Of a stretch of 64,000 nucleotides of DNA, positions 34,731-45,157 are shown one piece after another. The DNA is taken from positions 1,798,001-1,862,000 of the forward strand of contig CM022377.1 of assembly GCA_011800155.1 (NCBI GenBank), given 5' to 3'. The notes beneath the pieces are model-generated. The model did not search any database. It was not told where the DNA came from and was given only the letters and a program-made list of their open reading frames with translations. Numbering within the stretch: the first letter of the stretch is position 1; every line of letters starts with the position of its first letter. Source of the DNA: Flammulina velutipes (Eukaryota; Basidiomycota; Agaricomycetes; Agaricales; Physalacriaceae). The position numbers and the translations under genes were made by a program.

Positions 34731-36329
34731 ATGAATTTCTTATCTGGAGCGCTTCAAAACGTAACTTTGGCTGAATTTCCACGCACTCAGCTAGCTTCCT
34801 CCAACCCTGAGAAATGGGACCGCGAATGGGAGAATCTTTTCCAAAACAACCAAGTCTTGTCAGATCTCGAAGTCTTGTTCTTCCAAGAGGCCAACGTCAG
34901 GAATCCCATGGCCGGTTTGGATAGGGTATACAGCGCTTACCGAATCTTTCTTCTCTCGACGTGCACTATCCAACAACGTATCGGCCATCTTTACCTCCAG
35001 CACTACGCTGAGCTAGAACGTCTTTGGACACAAGTCGGAGAGGAGGAGCGTAGAAAGCATGTTCTCATCGCTCTAGCTGCCGTGTGCTCCATCGCGAAAA
35101 ACCTCAATGACGCTCGAGCCTACTGCTCACGCGAGCTCAGACTAAAGCGCCTCAGCGAGAATCCCAAGGTCCTCTTGGACCTCTTCAAGTCCATCGTACC
35201 CGGGCCAAAATATATCTATGTGCCACCAGAGACTCCCTACTACATTCCGAATGAGGCATGGGATGCGCTTTCGGCAAAGAAAGAGAACCCAACAGAGATG
35301 GAGAAGATCACGCTCGCCTCAATGTTGATGTTACGGACGAAGCTGATCTGTACGTCGCGTTCGATAACCCTTCAACACATATTGATACTTCTATTTAGAC
35401 TTGGTCGTCGAATACAGTCTCCTGTCTATCCTTGGCAAGGATTTTCCGGACATCATGGTCCAGAAGAACAAATCCCAACCAAAGACGAAGTTACCGCCGA
35501 ACGCACCGGTCAACCCAATCCGTGAGATGATGGTTGGAACCAAAGCAGCCAAGCAGACGGAAAAGGATGACAAAAAGGCGTATAAGGAACGCGTAAATGC
35601 CCGTGATGTTTGCTGCGACGGCTGTGGCAAAGCGGAAAGTGACTCTGACACTAGATTCATGCAATGCTCGGCATGCAAAACTAAAATGAGTCGATATGTG
35701 CCATATTGTTCTGCGTAAGTTTCACCAATGTCTTGTCTTTATATACTAATTTCTTTCTCAGCGAATGTCAAAAGAAGAACTGGAAGGCGCACAAGCCGAT
35801 ATGTGGGAAACCAATGAATTTCGACTCTGTTCGTGAATCAGCGCAGAATCTAGTGGAAAGGCAGCATGCAGAGCGGACGGCACAGCAGAAGATCCCTAAA
35901 AGTGTCGTTGGACCTGCGGTTGGGGGGTTCAAGCGACCTGAGGCGCTCGAATACCATATTCTAAAGCTTTCGAATATCCCGCCTGGCCCATCTCGTGCAG
36001 ACATCCTCGTTCGGATATCCCCCACCCAAACATTGGACATCGTCTTCCCGTTTGAACCTGCAGAGGTACGCAACATCTGCATCGGAGTGCGGGATCTAGC
36101 TATGACCAAAGGCGACCGTGTCGCTGTGGCTACGCTTTGTCACTACCTGGTCTGGATGATGGCGTCGTCTCGGTTTCCACAAGAGAAATTGACATTGGGG
36201 GTGAGGACGACTTGGGAGCATGTCCTCCAGCAGATGTCGGAAGAGTACGACTATCCGCTACCGTCGTTGAAGGTGGCGGTGAAGGAACTTCAAGAGAGGC
36301 AAACTCAAGACTTAGCACGGCGACCGTGA
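34731..36329 (+). CDS. MYND-type zinc-finger protein
   Basis: Start ATG 34731 (CACCACCATGAA). The N-terminal ~230 residues are helical with no domain I recognise (ALQNVTLAEFPRTQLASS, LIALAAVCSIAKNLNDARAY). After a basic linker comes the MYND finger: RDVCCDGCGKAESDSDTRFM, QCSACKTKMSRYVPYCSA, joined over an intron to ECQKKNWKAHKPICG, giving the expected Cys/His ligands. The C-terminal 180 residues hold a second conserved-looking region (RADILVRISPTQTLDIVFPF, RVAVATLCHYLVWMM). Introns at about 35351-35398 and 35716-35761. MYND fingers bind proline-rich partners; without a SET domain this is not a SMYD methyltransferase. Role unknown. Confidence 0.88.
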
Positions 36330-36586
36330 GTTCTTCGTGAAAGTTGGTATATACTGAGCGCTAAGTCTTTGAGATCCACAGGCCGTTGTTTCAAAACTTG
36401 TCTCTGCCATCTTGGAAGATATACCTAGCGGGAAACGCACTTGATCCATACACAAACTTTGATCTATGATATCTAGTACTATATACTCTACTGTATACTA
36501 TCTTGGACAGTTGGAGAGGATCTACCTCTGATCGTGATGTCAATACACTCGTCTGTAATTCTAACATACTTTCCCCCCAACACCGA

Positions 36587-38142
36587 CTACAACGAGGGCT
36601 TGACAATAACTTTAAGAGCCTTCTTATCGTTGATCTTGTCCAATGCTTGTTGATAATCACGGATTGCAAACGCGTTTGTCACCTTCATCAGCGGTCAGTG
36701 TCAGGAGCAACAGATCACGAAAACTACGTACCATGCCCTTTACATTGACCTTGCCACTATCCAGATATGCCACGGCACGCGGGAAGCAATGAGTTTGGGC
36801 AAACGAACCGATGATCTAGCAAGAGTGAGCATACACCAAAGAAAAAACCTAGGTACTCATACCCTGATTTCGTCACTAAAAATCTTGGAAGGGGCCCAAT
36901 GTACAAGGTGCGATTCGGCGTAAACACCATAAATCATCAATGTTCCGCCCCGCCTGACATAGTGAATAGCGTCGTTCGCGATCTTCTCCGAGCCCGTAGC
37001 TTCCACTACAGCGTCGAAGCCGTAAGGATAGTCCTTCTTAAGCTGGTCCCACTGAGCTTTGGGATTCTCACGGTCAAGCTCGACGTACTCGTCTGCAGCT
37101 CCAAGTTGTTTCGCGATTTGGGTCTTGATACTCTTGTTTGCGGCCAGAACGACCTTCGACGCGCCGTTGAGCTTGAGGATCTGGGAGAGAATCAAGCCTG
37201 GGCGCTCAGAGGTCAGCACAATGTCCTCGGAATAGTGAGATATGAGAGAAGGCTTACCCGTAGGGCCTGAGCCAAGGATGAGTACTTCGGCTCCGACGGG
37301 GAGGGCAAGCTTGTCAGCCCCGTGAATGGCACAAGCAGCAGGTTCCACCAGCGTAGCCTCTTCGTCGCTGAGGTTGTGGATCTTGAATACTTTGGCGTTG
37401 TTGCTACACGAGTATGAGAACTAGACATTGTGGTTGATGATTGACTTACGCGGCGACATATTCAGAGAATCCACCAGCTGTAGACAAATATGGTTAGTCA
37501 GATATTTTGCATGTCATGATTGGTAGTACGCACAGACGGTGCATCCTAGGCTGTTAAAATTCTCGCACAGAAGGTCGCGCCCCCGACGACAGTAGAAACA
37601 GTCGCCGCACTGCGCTTGGTATCAATGGTTCAAGTTGTTATAGAGAAGAGTAATATGACGCACAGTAATTCCGGGATCTACGACGCATCGGTCGCCAACT
37701 TCGAATCCCTTGACGGCTTTCCCGATCTTGGCGACTTTGCCTACGATCTCATGGCCGGGAGTAAGCTATATAGCGCGTGAGGATTCGTAAGACACGTCAG
37801 AGTGACAGGTTCTACCGGAAATTTGGAAATGAATTCGCCTGTATGTTGACGGATAATGAGATGGGGATCGATAGCGCGAATTTGAATTTACAGACCTTCA
37901 TGGATGTGTTGGTCTGTGCCACAGACTCCGCAGCAAAGGACTAAATCAATGTCAGAGTGCTAACACTGGTGATAACGCAAACATATGTACAAACCTTTGA
38001 GCAGAACCTCTTCATCTCCTATATCTGGGATGGGTTTCTGTAGAATCTCAAAGTTATGAGCCTACACATGGGTTTGATCAGATCTCGGAGAGTAGTTAGA
38101 TCGAGTGGGATAACATACTTCGTGGTAATGGACGACCTGCAT
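36587..38142 (-). CDS. Zinc-dependent alcohol/polyol dehydrogenase (MDR family)
   Basis: NAD(P)-dependent dehydrogenase. [20 protein letters not shown] starts the GroES-like domain. Catalytic zinc ligands: Cys in [12 protein letters not shown] and His-Glu in [11 protein letters not shown]. Structural-zinc cysteines in [18 protein letters not shown]. The Rossmann domain reads [13 protein letters not shown], over an intron [20 protein letters not shown], then [20 protein letters not shown] and [15 protein letters not shown]. Ends [11 protein letters not shown] at the TAG 36587-36589. The residues around the second zinc lobe fit the sorbitol/L-arabinitol/threonine dehydrogenase group, but substrate cannot be fixed. 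Nine or so introns. Divergent from the PIF1 helicase gene. Confidence 0.88.
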
Positions 38143-38693
38143 GTTTTGCTGATTTGGAGATAGTGAGGGTAGGAAGGCAAGTAATATCCGGGCGACGTAA
38201 AAGTTGCGGCACGATATTTATCTCGCTATTCCTCCGGGCTCCGACGTCGTCACGTCTTGCTCCTCCTTCGATATTTGATGGAGATGGGATACATATGGGA
38301 CCATCCTCAACTTATGAAGGTCAAACGCCATCAGCTCTACGATCTTCAATAATAACGGCGAGGCAAATGTTTGCCAATTTTGTTAATTGCTAATGTGGCG
38401 CAACACAACGATACCTGCGCAATAAATAAATATACACATCTTGTAGTAGTAGCATACGGACGTTGGGGAGTTGATGTGTGGACGGAGAGTACAGAGATTC
38501 GAGACTGGACGAACGTCGAAGGATAGAACGACAGAATAGATTCGGTCCGGGCGGCGCCGCGTCAGGATGAACCTCGATCACGTGTCTCAACTTTCTGCCT
38601 TCTGCCGTAATGCCATTCTCTATTGAACGCCATTGTTCATAGCTCGTGGCTAAATTCACTGTTGCCCGTTATTTTTCGTCTTCCACCACCACC
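38143..38693. promoter_or_regulatory. Divergent promoter region, polyol dehydrogenase / PIF1 helicase
   Basis: 551 nt between two divergent genes. It contains CAATAAATAAATATAC near 38418-38434 and no coding feature; specific sites were not recognised. Confidence 0.4.
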
Positions 38694-40888
38694 ATGACGG
38701 AAAAAATCGTTCGCAAGAGAAAATCTCCAACGACAGCGACTACTCCTAAACCAATCAAGAAACCGCGACACACCCTCGACTCATACTTCTCCACTACAGT
38801 ACCAATTGTCCAGAACTGCGATGCCTCTGGAGAATCCACTATCTCCCATATCGCCCTAAGCCCAGAACAAATAACAGTGCTACGCATGGTGGTGGATGGC
38901 GGCAAGAATGTATTCTTCACTGGAGCTGCAGGTGTGTATCATTAGGTTCCTATATTCCCGGATGTCCTCTAAAATTCTCCAGGAACTGGGAAATCGCTCC
39001 TCTTAAGGGCTATCATCAACGGATTGAGGAAGAAGTACGCCAAACAGCATGATGCCGTAGCTATCACTGCAAGTACGGCCATGGCCGCATCTAACATCGG
39101 AGGTGAGTAGCTTGCAAGTATCCGTTATGGCGCTGAGCATCCCGACAGGCCAAACCATACACGCGTGGGGTGCTATAGCCCCTACCGTCGACGACATAGA
39201 TCATCTCATCAAGTGTATCAAGACATGCAGACCAGCGCTCAAACGTTGGAAACAAGCAAAAGTTCTGATCATCGACGAAGGTGTGTCTTCCCATTTCAGC
39301 ATTTCTATCTCCTAACAAACCTAGTGTCCATGGTGGATGGCCATATGTTTGGTAGACTTGCCGAAATTTCGAAAAGACTTCGGAAGGAAACATCGAAACC
39401 TTTTGGTGGACTTCAGGTGTGTATTATGGTCTCGTAAGGATGCCACGTCCAACAGCTGATCGGCATGCTTAGCTTGTCGTGACGGGGGACTTCTTTCAGC
39501 TCCCTCCGGTGACGAAAGGGTCCGCTGAACCTTACTTCGCCTTCGAATCACCGGCCTGGCAAGAAACCCTCCAGTCCACTGTCAACCTCGTCAAGGTATT
39601 TAGGCAGAAAGACCAACGTAGGTGAATCGCTCCACCAAAAAAAATCCTGACAAGTTTCCATAGGCTTCGTTGACGCACTCAACTCTTTAAGACAAGGCGA
39701 ACCTACCTCAGACGCAATCGAACTATTCTCTGGGTTATCTAATCCAATTCCACCCGTCTTCATCTCGACTCAGGTCACACAGGCTACTCAAGACACGTCA
39801 ACACCTACCCAACCTACATCCTCACAATATCTGTCCCCTCGCCAAGCACGGATGAGAGAGCTTCTGCCAACCGAGCTATTCCCCCTTCGAGCATCAGTAG
39901 CCGCCGCCAACCGAGAACGCCTAGACGCCCTCCACTCGATGAAGTTTACATTCACGTCGACCGACAGTGGGGAAAAGCAGCAAATGCTCGATTCCTTGCT
40001 TTCGGAGCCTGTCCTTGACTTAAAGCTTGGCGCTCAGGTCATGCTCATTAAGAACGTAGATGAGTTTCTAGTCAACGGCATCGTAGGGAAGGTCATCGGG
40101 TTCTACCGATCTTGGGAATTAATGTCTGGAGAGGCACCAGACCGAAAGCCGCTATCTTCGCTCGGCTCCACGACAAATTCTGCGAAACCTCCATCGTCGT
40201 CAGCATCAAACCAGAAAAAGAATGGGGCCTTGGTTAGACATGTTCAGCTCAACGAGACCGGCAAGGCTGTTCTTACCACGGAGGATGAAAAAGCGACGAT
40301 GGAGGACGAAAACGTGAAAGATGAGAAGAAGAAGAAGAAAGCCGCCTCGAAGACTAAGAAGGACGAAGAACGCTACCCCTTGGTTTTATTCCAGTATGGC
40401 GTACCGGGCTCGATTGGGGAGGTACAAACAGAAGCAGTACTACTCAAGCGGGACGAGTTTACTGTCGAGGACGCGGAAGGGAAGATTTTGGCGAGACGAG
40501 TACAGCTGTTAGTCCACCCTTTTTGTGTTGCCAACCTACTGACTGAGTTCGTTAAGGCCACTCATCTTGGCTTGGGCTATGTCCATACACAAAAGTCAAG
40601 GCCAGACTATACACAGGGTGAAAGTTGATCTCAGCAATGTCTTCGAACGAGGTGCGAGATCTCATACATTTTCCCGTTGCCTCCCTCATTATGATCAACA
40701 GGCCAGAGCTATGTCGCCTTATCTCGCGCGTCTTCTTTAGAGGGCCTTCAAGTCATTGGTTTCAATCCTAGAAAGGTCCGTCGATCTTTTCTCACGTCCT
40801 CGAAGATATGAGCTGAGTTGTTTGACAGGTCATGGCTCACCAGAAGGTGATAGAGTGGAACAAGTCTCTGCAGGTGTTATCTCAGTGA
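38694..40888 (+). CDS. PIF1: PIF1-family ATP-dependent DNA helicase
   Basis: 5'-3' helicase acting on telomeres, forks and G-quadruplexes in the nucleus and often mitochondria. ATG 38694 (CACCACCATGAC) opens [20 protein letters not shown] with a nuclear-signal-like basic run. Motifs in order: [19 protein letters not shown] (Walker A, split by an intron), [20 protein letters not shown] (Ia), VLIIDEVSMVDG (Walker B), [13 protein letters not shown] (III), [31 protein letters not shown] (V) and [17 protein letters not shown] (VI). A Ser/Lys-rich insert with [15 protein letters not shown] separates the late motifs. Nine or so introns; ends KSLQVLSQ at TGA 40886-40888. The N-terminal RHTLDSYF resembles a degenerate PCNA-binding box. 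Confidence 0.93.
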
Positions 40889-41869
40889 TAATCTCTATTA
40901 TTATATTCGTATTATTGGCGCATTTGTATCTACTTACCATCGTATCTACTCATTTACATTATCTGGCCTGCTATACGTCTATGACTCTACATAATTGGTC
41001 TAGATCTGACGTTCCAAAGTGCGCGGTCATATCGGACCGGCCGATATCTTTCCTTGTTCTCTTACCACTGACAGCATTTCTCAATCACGACGGAACGACT
41101 ACCGCGAATGGCCTATTTAACTGGTTTGCGGAGTTCTAGGCTATCTTCTCTGCTTCACGAATCATATCTCTTCCAATGACCACGCGTTTCACTCAAAGGA
41201 CGGATTTTACTCGCAAGATAACTACCGTATGATGTCGACGACTCTGTGGATCTGTCATGTTGTTGCCGACATTGTAGAGCCTCCTTCCCAAGACAGAACT
41301 CAAGACTCCTTCAGCCAGCTCTGCAAATGAGTAGGTCCGCAGCTAAATGTTTTTGAGTATAGTTAACCAACCTCCAGGTCTTACGCTACACGACTTGAGA
41401 AAGACTGGTCGACTCTTCTCACCTTCGACTACGTCTTGCCAGCGATGCAGTGGACTTTCTCTAATCTATACAGAGATAGAGTGATACTCTTCATACTGAA
41501 GCGTGTGAATACAGCCCTCAAACAATGTGCTGACACTTTTCAGCCTCAGGATACCGCCTTGCCCTAGATGTCTGGAAATATCTCACTGGTCAACAACTAC
41601 AGAAGTATATACGAGCCATACTACGTCGGATTTGACTGTCTATACAGCGGCGGATTATGTCGGCCATTTTGTACACATCCATATGTGAGATACGCTCGAC
41701 TCATCGCCCTTCAAGCGCATGCTACGACTAGCGGGCTGGCGTCAAATAATCTTTATACAGACCGTTTCCTGCATACATCAAACCCCCGCCTTCTCAATCA
41801 TCCGCCTAGCTCTGATTTCCACTCGATAATGGCCCAAGAACGATACAAATAAAAATGACGACGCTCAGC
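40889..41869. other. Gene-free stretch
   Basis: About 1.0 kb between the helicase and the first DUF6699-like gene. Several open but featureless short ORFs; no element recognised. Confidence 0.4.
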
Positions 41870-42625
41870 TCAGAATCCCGACGTTACCCGAAGTACCCAC
41901 GTATCCGCTTCTCCCCTTGCTTTGCTCAGCCCGACAAACGACGTCTGCCCCATCATCAGGGCAACCCGACAGGCTGCTGCCTGTTGGTGGTTTCTCTCTA
42001 GGCTGGCAATCTCACTCATTCGCATCCTCTTTGGCCCAAACGATGCCGCCTCTGGGGTACTCTCGTGTGTCAGCGGGATTTGGAAAAATGCCCACATGGT
42101 GCGCAACACGTCTCCCACAGTGACATACGCCCTGTCTCCCGAGCGTTGTACAACAATTGGCCATTGGAGAAGCGGGTTGGTGATCGCCAGTGACGGAAGC
42201 AAAGGATTCGTCGCCACGTCGTCTAGTGTCGAAGCCCAATCTGCTTGAACACGTTCCCAAGGCTGGCGGAGGTCGATATTGCCGGGGCACTGCTGTAGGA
42301 GTGGGTGAATGACTGTCTCAGTCTTGCTAGGCACCTGAGGCGGCAGCGGTATAAACGCGCCTCCTACACACGATCGACGTGTCCGCGATCGGGACAAGAA
42401 CGGCGAGCGGGATGACGGTCCACCTCTAGGTGGCCCATAATACGCATCGATATTCCCAGTCGATGCAGACGATATTGCATGGGGCCCGGTTGCGACTCGA
42501 ATGTTAACGCGGTCGACTTTCGACGACAACGGAAGCGGGGATGTGAACGGCGTTGGATATGTGTATGTTGCGGGCGACGGCGCGCCTTGCGTATAGACTA
42601 CACTATAAACGGTTGTGGCGCTCAT
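41870..42625 (-). CDS. DUF6699-like protein, copy A
   Basis: Intronless, 251 residues. The N-terminal half is low-complexity, Pro/Ser/Arg-rich (PSPATYTYPTPFTSPLPL, SRSPFLSRSRTRRS). The C-terminal half has the pattern I associate with DUF6699: VIHPLLQQCPGNIDLRQPWE, ATNPLLPSLAITNPLLQWPI, VTVGDVLRTMWAFFQIPL, and a final GQTSFVGLSKARGEADTW. Copy B at 52711-53460 is highly similar over the C-terminal half and diverged in the N-terminal half. This domain family is expanded in Agaricomycetes and has no known function. The start is the first ATG, downstream of a CATAAAAG box shared with copy B. Confidence 0.82.
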   Translation of the reverse strand: MSATTVYSVVYTQGAPSPATYTYPTPFTSPLPLSSKVDRVNIRVATGPHAISSASTGNIDAYYGPPRGGPSSRSPFLSRSRTRRSCVGGAFIPLPPQVPSKTETVIHPLLQQCPGNIDLRQPWERVQADWASTLDDVATNPLLPSLAITNPLLQWPIVVQRSGDRAYVTVGDVLRTMWAFFQIPLTHESTPEAASFGPKRMRMSEIASLERNHQQAAACRVALMMGQTSFVGLSKARGEADTWVLRVTSGF

Positions 42626-42890
42626 TGTCCGCGTGTTTCTTTCCTACCACGGCGCGTCATTAACTAGATGTCCACACCGCGTTATTGGCTAGCTAGGAGA
42701 CCCTCACCAATGGATTCTGATTGGCCGGTTTGCCTATTTGGGAGGTGGAGGAGAGATGGTGGTGGTATCGAGGTAAGGAAGGCTTTGGGGAGGGGAAGCA
42801 TGGGATACCAGCTTTTATGGCCTTGGTTTTGAACATTTCGTGGGAGAGCTGCCATGGTTAGGGCTTCTGCACTGCTTCCATATACAGGTC
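42626..42890 (-). promoter_or_regulatory. Promoter of DUF6699-like copy A, inverted match to copy B
   Basis: Read on the minus strand: GCAGTGCAGAAGCCCTAACC, then TTCAAAACCAAGGCCATAAA with AGC (TATA-type box), TCCCATGCTTCCCCTCCC, GCAAACCGGCCAATCAGAAT and CCATTGGTGAGGGTC. The same blocks occur in the same order upstream of copy B (52455-52660). The conservation covers roughly 200 nt of noncoding sequence. Confidence 0.7.
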
Positions 42891-43523
42891 ACGGGTTAAC
42901 ACTGTAGTTCGAACATTCGACAGTCGAACTTACTCTTCTTATCTTGGTCCATTCAAATTTCGAACATTTTGCATGGAATTTTTTCATGAGATGACGAGCC
43001 GAACGCAAACTCAAGGTCAGCAATGCTAAGCCAATTGCTCATTTCTCATTCGGTGCGCCACAGTATGTTCATTTGTCATCTGTGATTTAATGTGCTTCCC
43101 GGGGTGTTCTAATTCAATATAGTATGAGGTCACCATACATAATAGAGCAATGTGAATGTAGAGGCTATTGTTTCCTTTTGACTCGCCGCCTCTCATGAAG
43201 GAATACCCAGAAGTAGGCAACACTGCGGCCAATAGATGTATATTTGCTGACGGTGAATTCCTAAATGTGATGGCCATGATCAGGATGGTTGTAACGTGGA
43301 ATGTCGCCTAGTACTGGAATATGCGCCACATTTGTTGATTCTTATGGCAGAAATGATATTGGGCTCGACATTTGTACAGTCTTCAATTACCATTATACTC
43401 AGCATGGGCAACAAGTGGTTTGTTAGCACTTTCGAATAACGAAGATCTCGTGGGGGAGGCGAGGCAGATGTACGATACAGAATGATTTCAAGTATCTTGA
43501 TTCCTTTTGACTCTGCAGACAGT
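42891..43523. other. Gene-free stretch
   Basis: About 630 nt between the copy A promoter and the agmatinase 3' end. Nothing recognised. Confidence 0.4.
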
Positions 43524-45157
43524 CTATCTAGTTCGTTTATCCTTTTCCGTGAAAGGAGATCCCATATGACTTGTATGCGGTGGCACATCTGTCAACATCG
43601 CACCCAAGAAATCATTAACGAGGTCGGCAGCAGCGATGCCAGTGATATCAGCTGCATACGTCGAATCAGTTTGGGGGATCTAACACGTTGGACAAGTATG
43701 CTCACCTTGGTCATAAGCAGGCGCAACCTCGACAATATCGGCGCCACTATAAGACATTGAGCATTCCGGCTGTCAATGAAGTACGTCAATACGTACACGA
43801 TGTTGAGCCCAGCAAGGCCTCGAAGGATGCGTTTCATCTCGCGTGTCGTCCACCCACCAGCTTCAGGCGTTCCAGCTGGAAAGCGACGTGGTCAATAAAC
43901 TTTGGAAGAAGATAGGTAAGATGGTCTCACTTGCTGGTGCAAGGCCAGGATCTAGAGTGAACAGTATTAGAATCATTGAGTTCGTCTCATGGTAATCATG
44001 AATCACCTATGACATCGATATCTAGGCTGAGAAAATCATAGTACGATTAGTAGTGTAAGTCATACTGTGAAAGATAGGGCTCACGTCAAGTATACGGGGG
44101 AGTTCCCGACGCGTTTCCGGATGGCAGCAATGACGGCTTTTATACCATAGTCGTCCATATCTTCAGCAGAGATGACCTGGAACCCAACGATACCATCATG
44201 CTCTACAACTTTCTCGCCCTAGAGGTGTTTTCTGAACATCCACAGAAATACAAATGCAGATCCTACTCACAGCCATTTTGCTCCTTATTCCTCCGTGAAT
44301 GCTAGTATTCGTCAACAAGTGTTCCTCTGCTGCAACTGTAAAGTATGAGCCATGGGTGATACGGCCTCGTCCTTTGATCCCTTCGATTGCGCCTGTATCC
44401 ATGTGAGAGTCGAAGTGGATTACGGAAACGGGACCGTAGACTTTGTGGAGAGCTCTCAGGATGGGAAGAACCTACCAGTGTATATAAAATGATTAAGACC
44501 AGTGTTGATTCGATGGAGAGAACTCACGATGGTGTGGTCTCCACCCAGAGTTATTATGCGAGGATGTTCTTTTCCATCCAAGGCCAGGGCGGAGGTACGG
44601 TCTTTGTACGCATCACTATTACCGCCAAGAACAGGTCTAGAAATAAGTGTAGAGTACGCGGCCTCCATCTGGTCTATAGCTTTGACATTATCCATCGCAG
44701 TGACCGGAACCTGCAAGAGTCACGTCAAAATGATTCCAACGGCGGTCTGATCCCGACTTACATCACCACAATCAAGTATTCCACTCCCTAGTCCACCAGT
44801 ATTCACATTCCAGCTCATATCTAACGCCCAGTTGACGAACTGTCGACGACTACCCGCCCGGATCGCATACGGGCCAAACCGCGCGCCGGGACGGTAGCTG
44901 GTGGTCGTGTCGAATGGCATTCCAAGGATAGCGATGTCGTACTGGTGAGATGGGTCCTCCAGACATTTTGCGTAAGGCGCGTGCGCGAAGCTGAGCAGGC
45001 CAGAAAAGGCTACATCGGTCTGAGCGCCGTACTTGGACGACCATGGCTCGTTGGCTGTAGATGGAACATTGTGAGCCTGAGTGGTGTCGAAATGCGCCTG
45101 CTGAGCAAGAACGACTGGCAAAGACAAGCAGAGAAGAGTCGTCAATATGGAAGCCAT
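43524..45157 (-). CDS. Agmatinase/arginase-family ureohydrolase with signal peptide
   Basis: Binuclear-manganese hydrolase of guanidino compounds. The N-terminus MASILTTLLCLSLPVVLAQQ is a classical secretion signal. Family motifs: YDIAILGMPFDTTTSYRPGA, RFGPYAIRAGSRRQ, PRIITLGGDHTI (Mn-binding His), VSVIHFDSHMDTG (DxHxD), ITHGSYFTVAAEE, LDIDVIDPGLAPATGTPEAG (second DxD, built across two introns) and VGADIVEVAPAYDQADITGI. Ends SPFTEKDKRTR at TAG 43524-43526. About nine short introns. The ATG chosen at 45157 directly precedes the signal peptide; an upstream in-frame ATG at 45238 would bury it. All metal ligands are present, so it should be active, but agmatine versus another guanidino substrate cannot be told. 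Confidence 0.88.
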
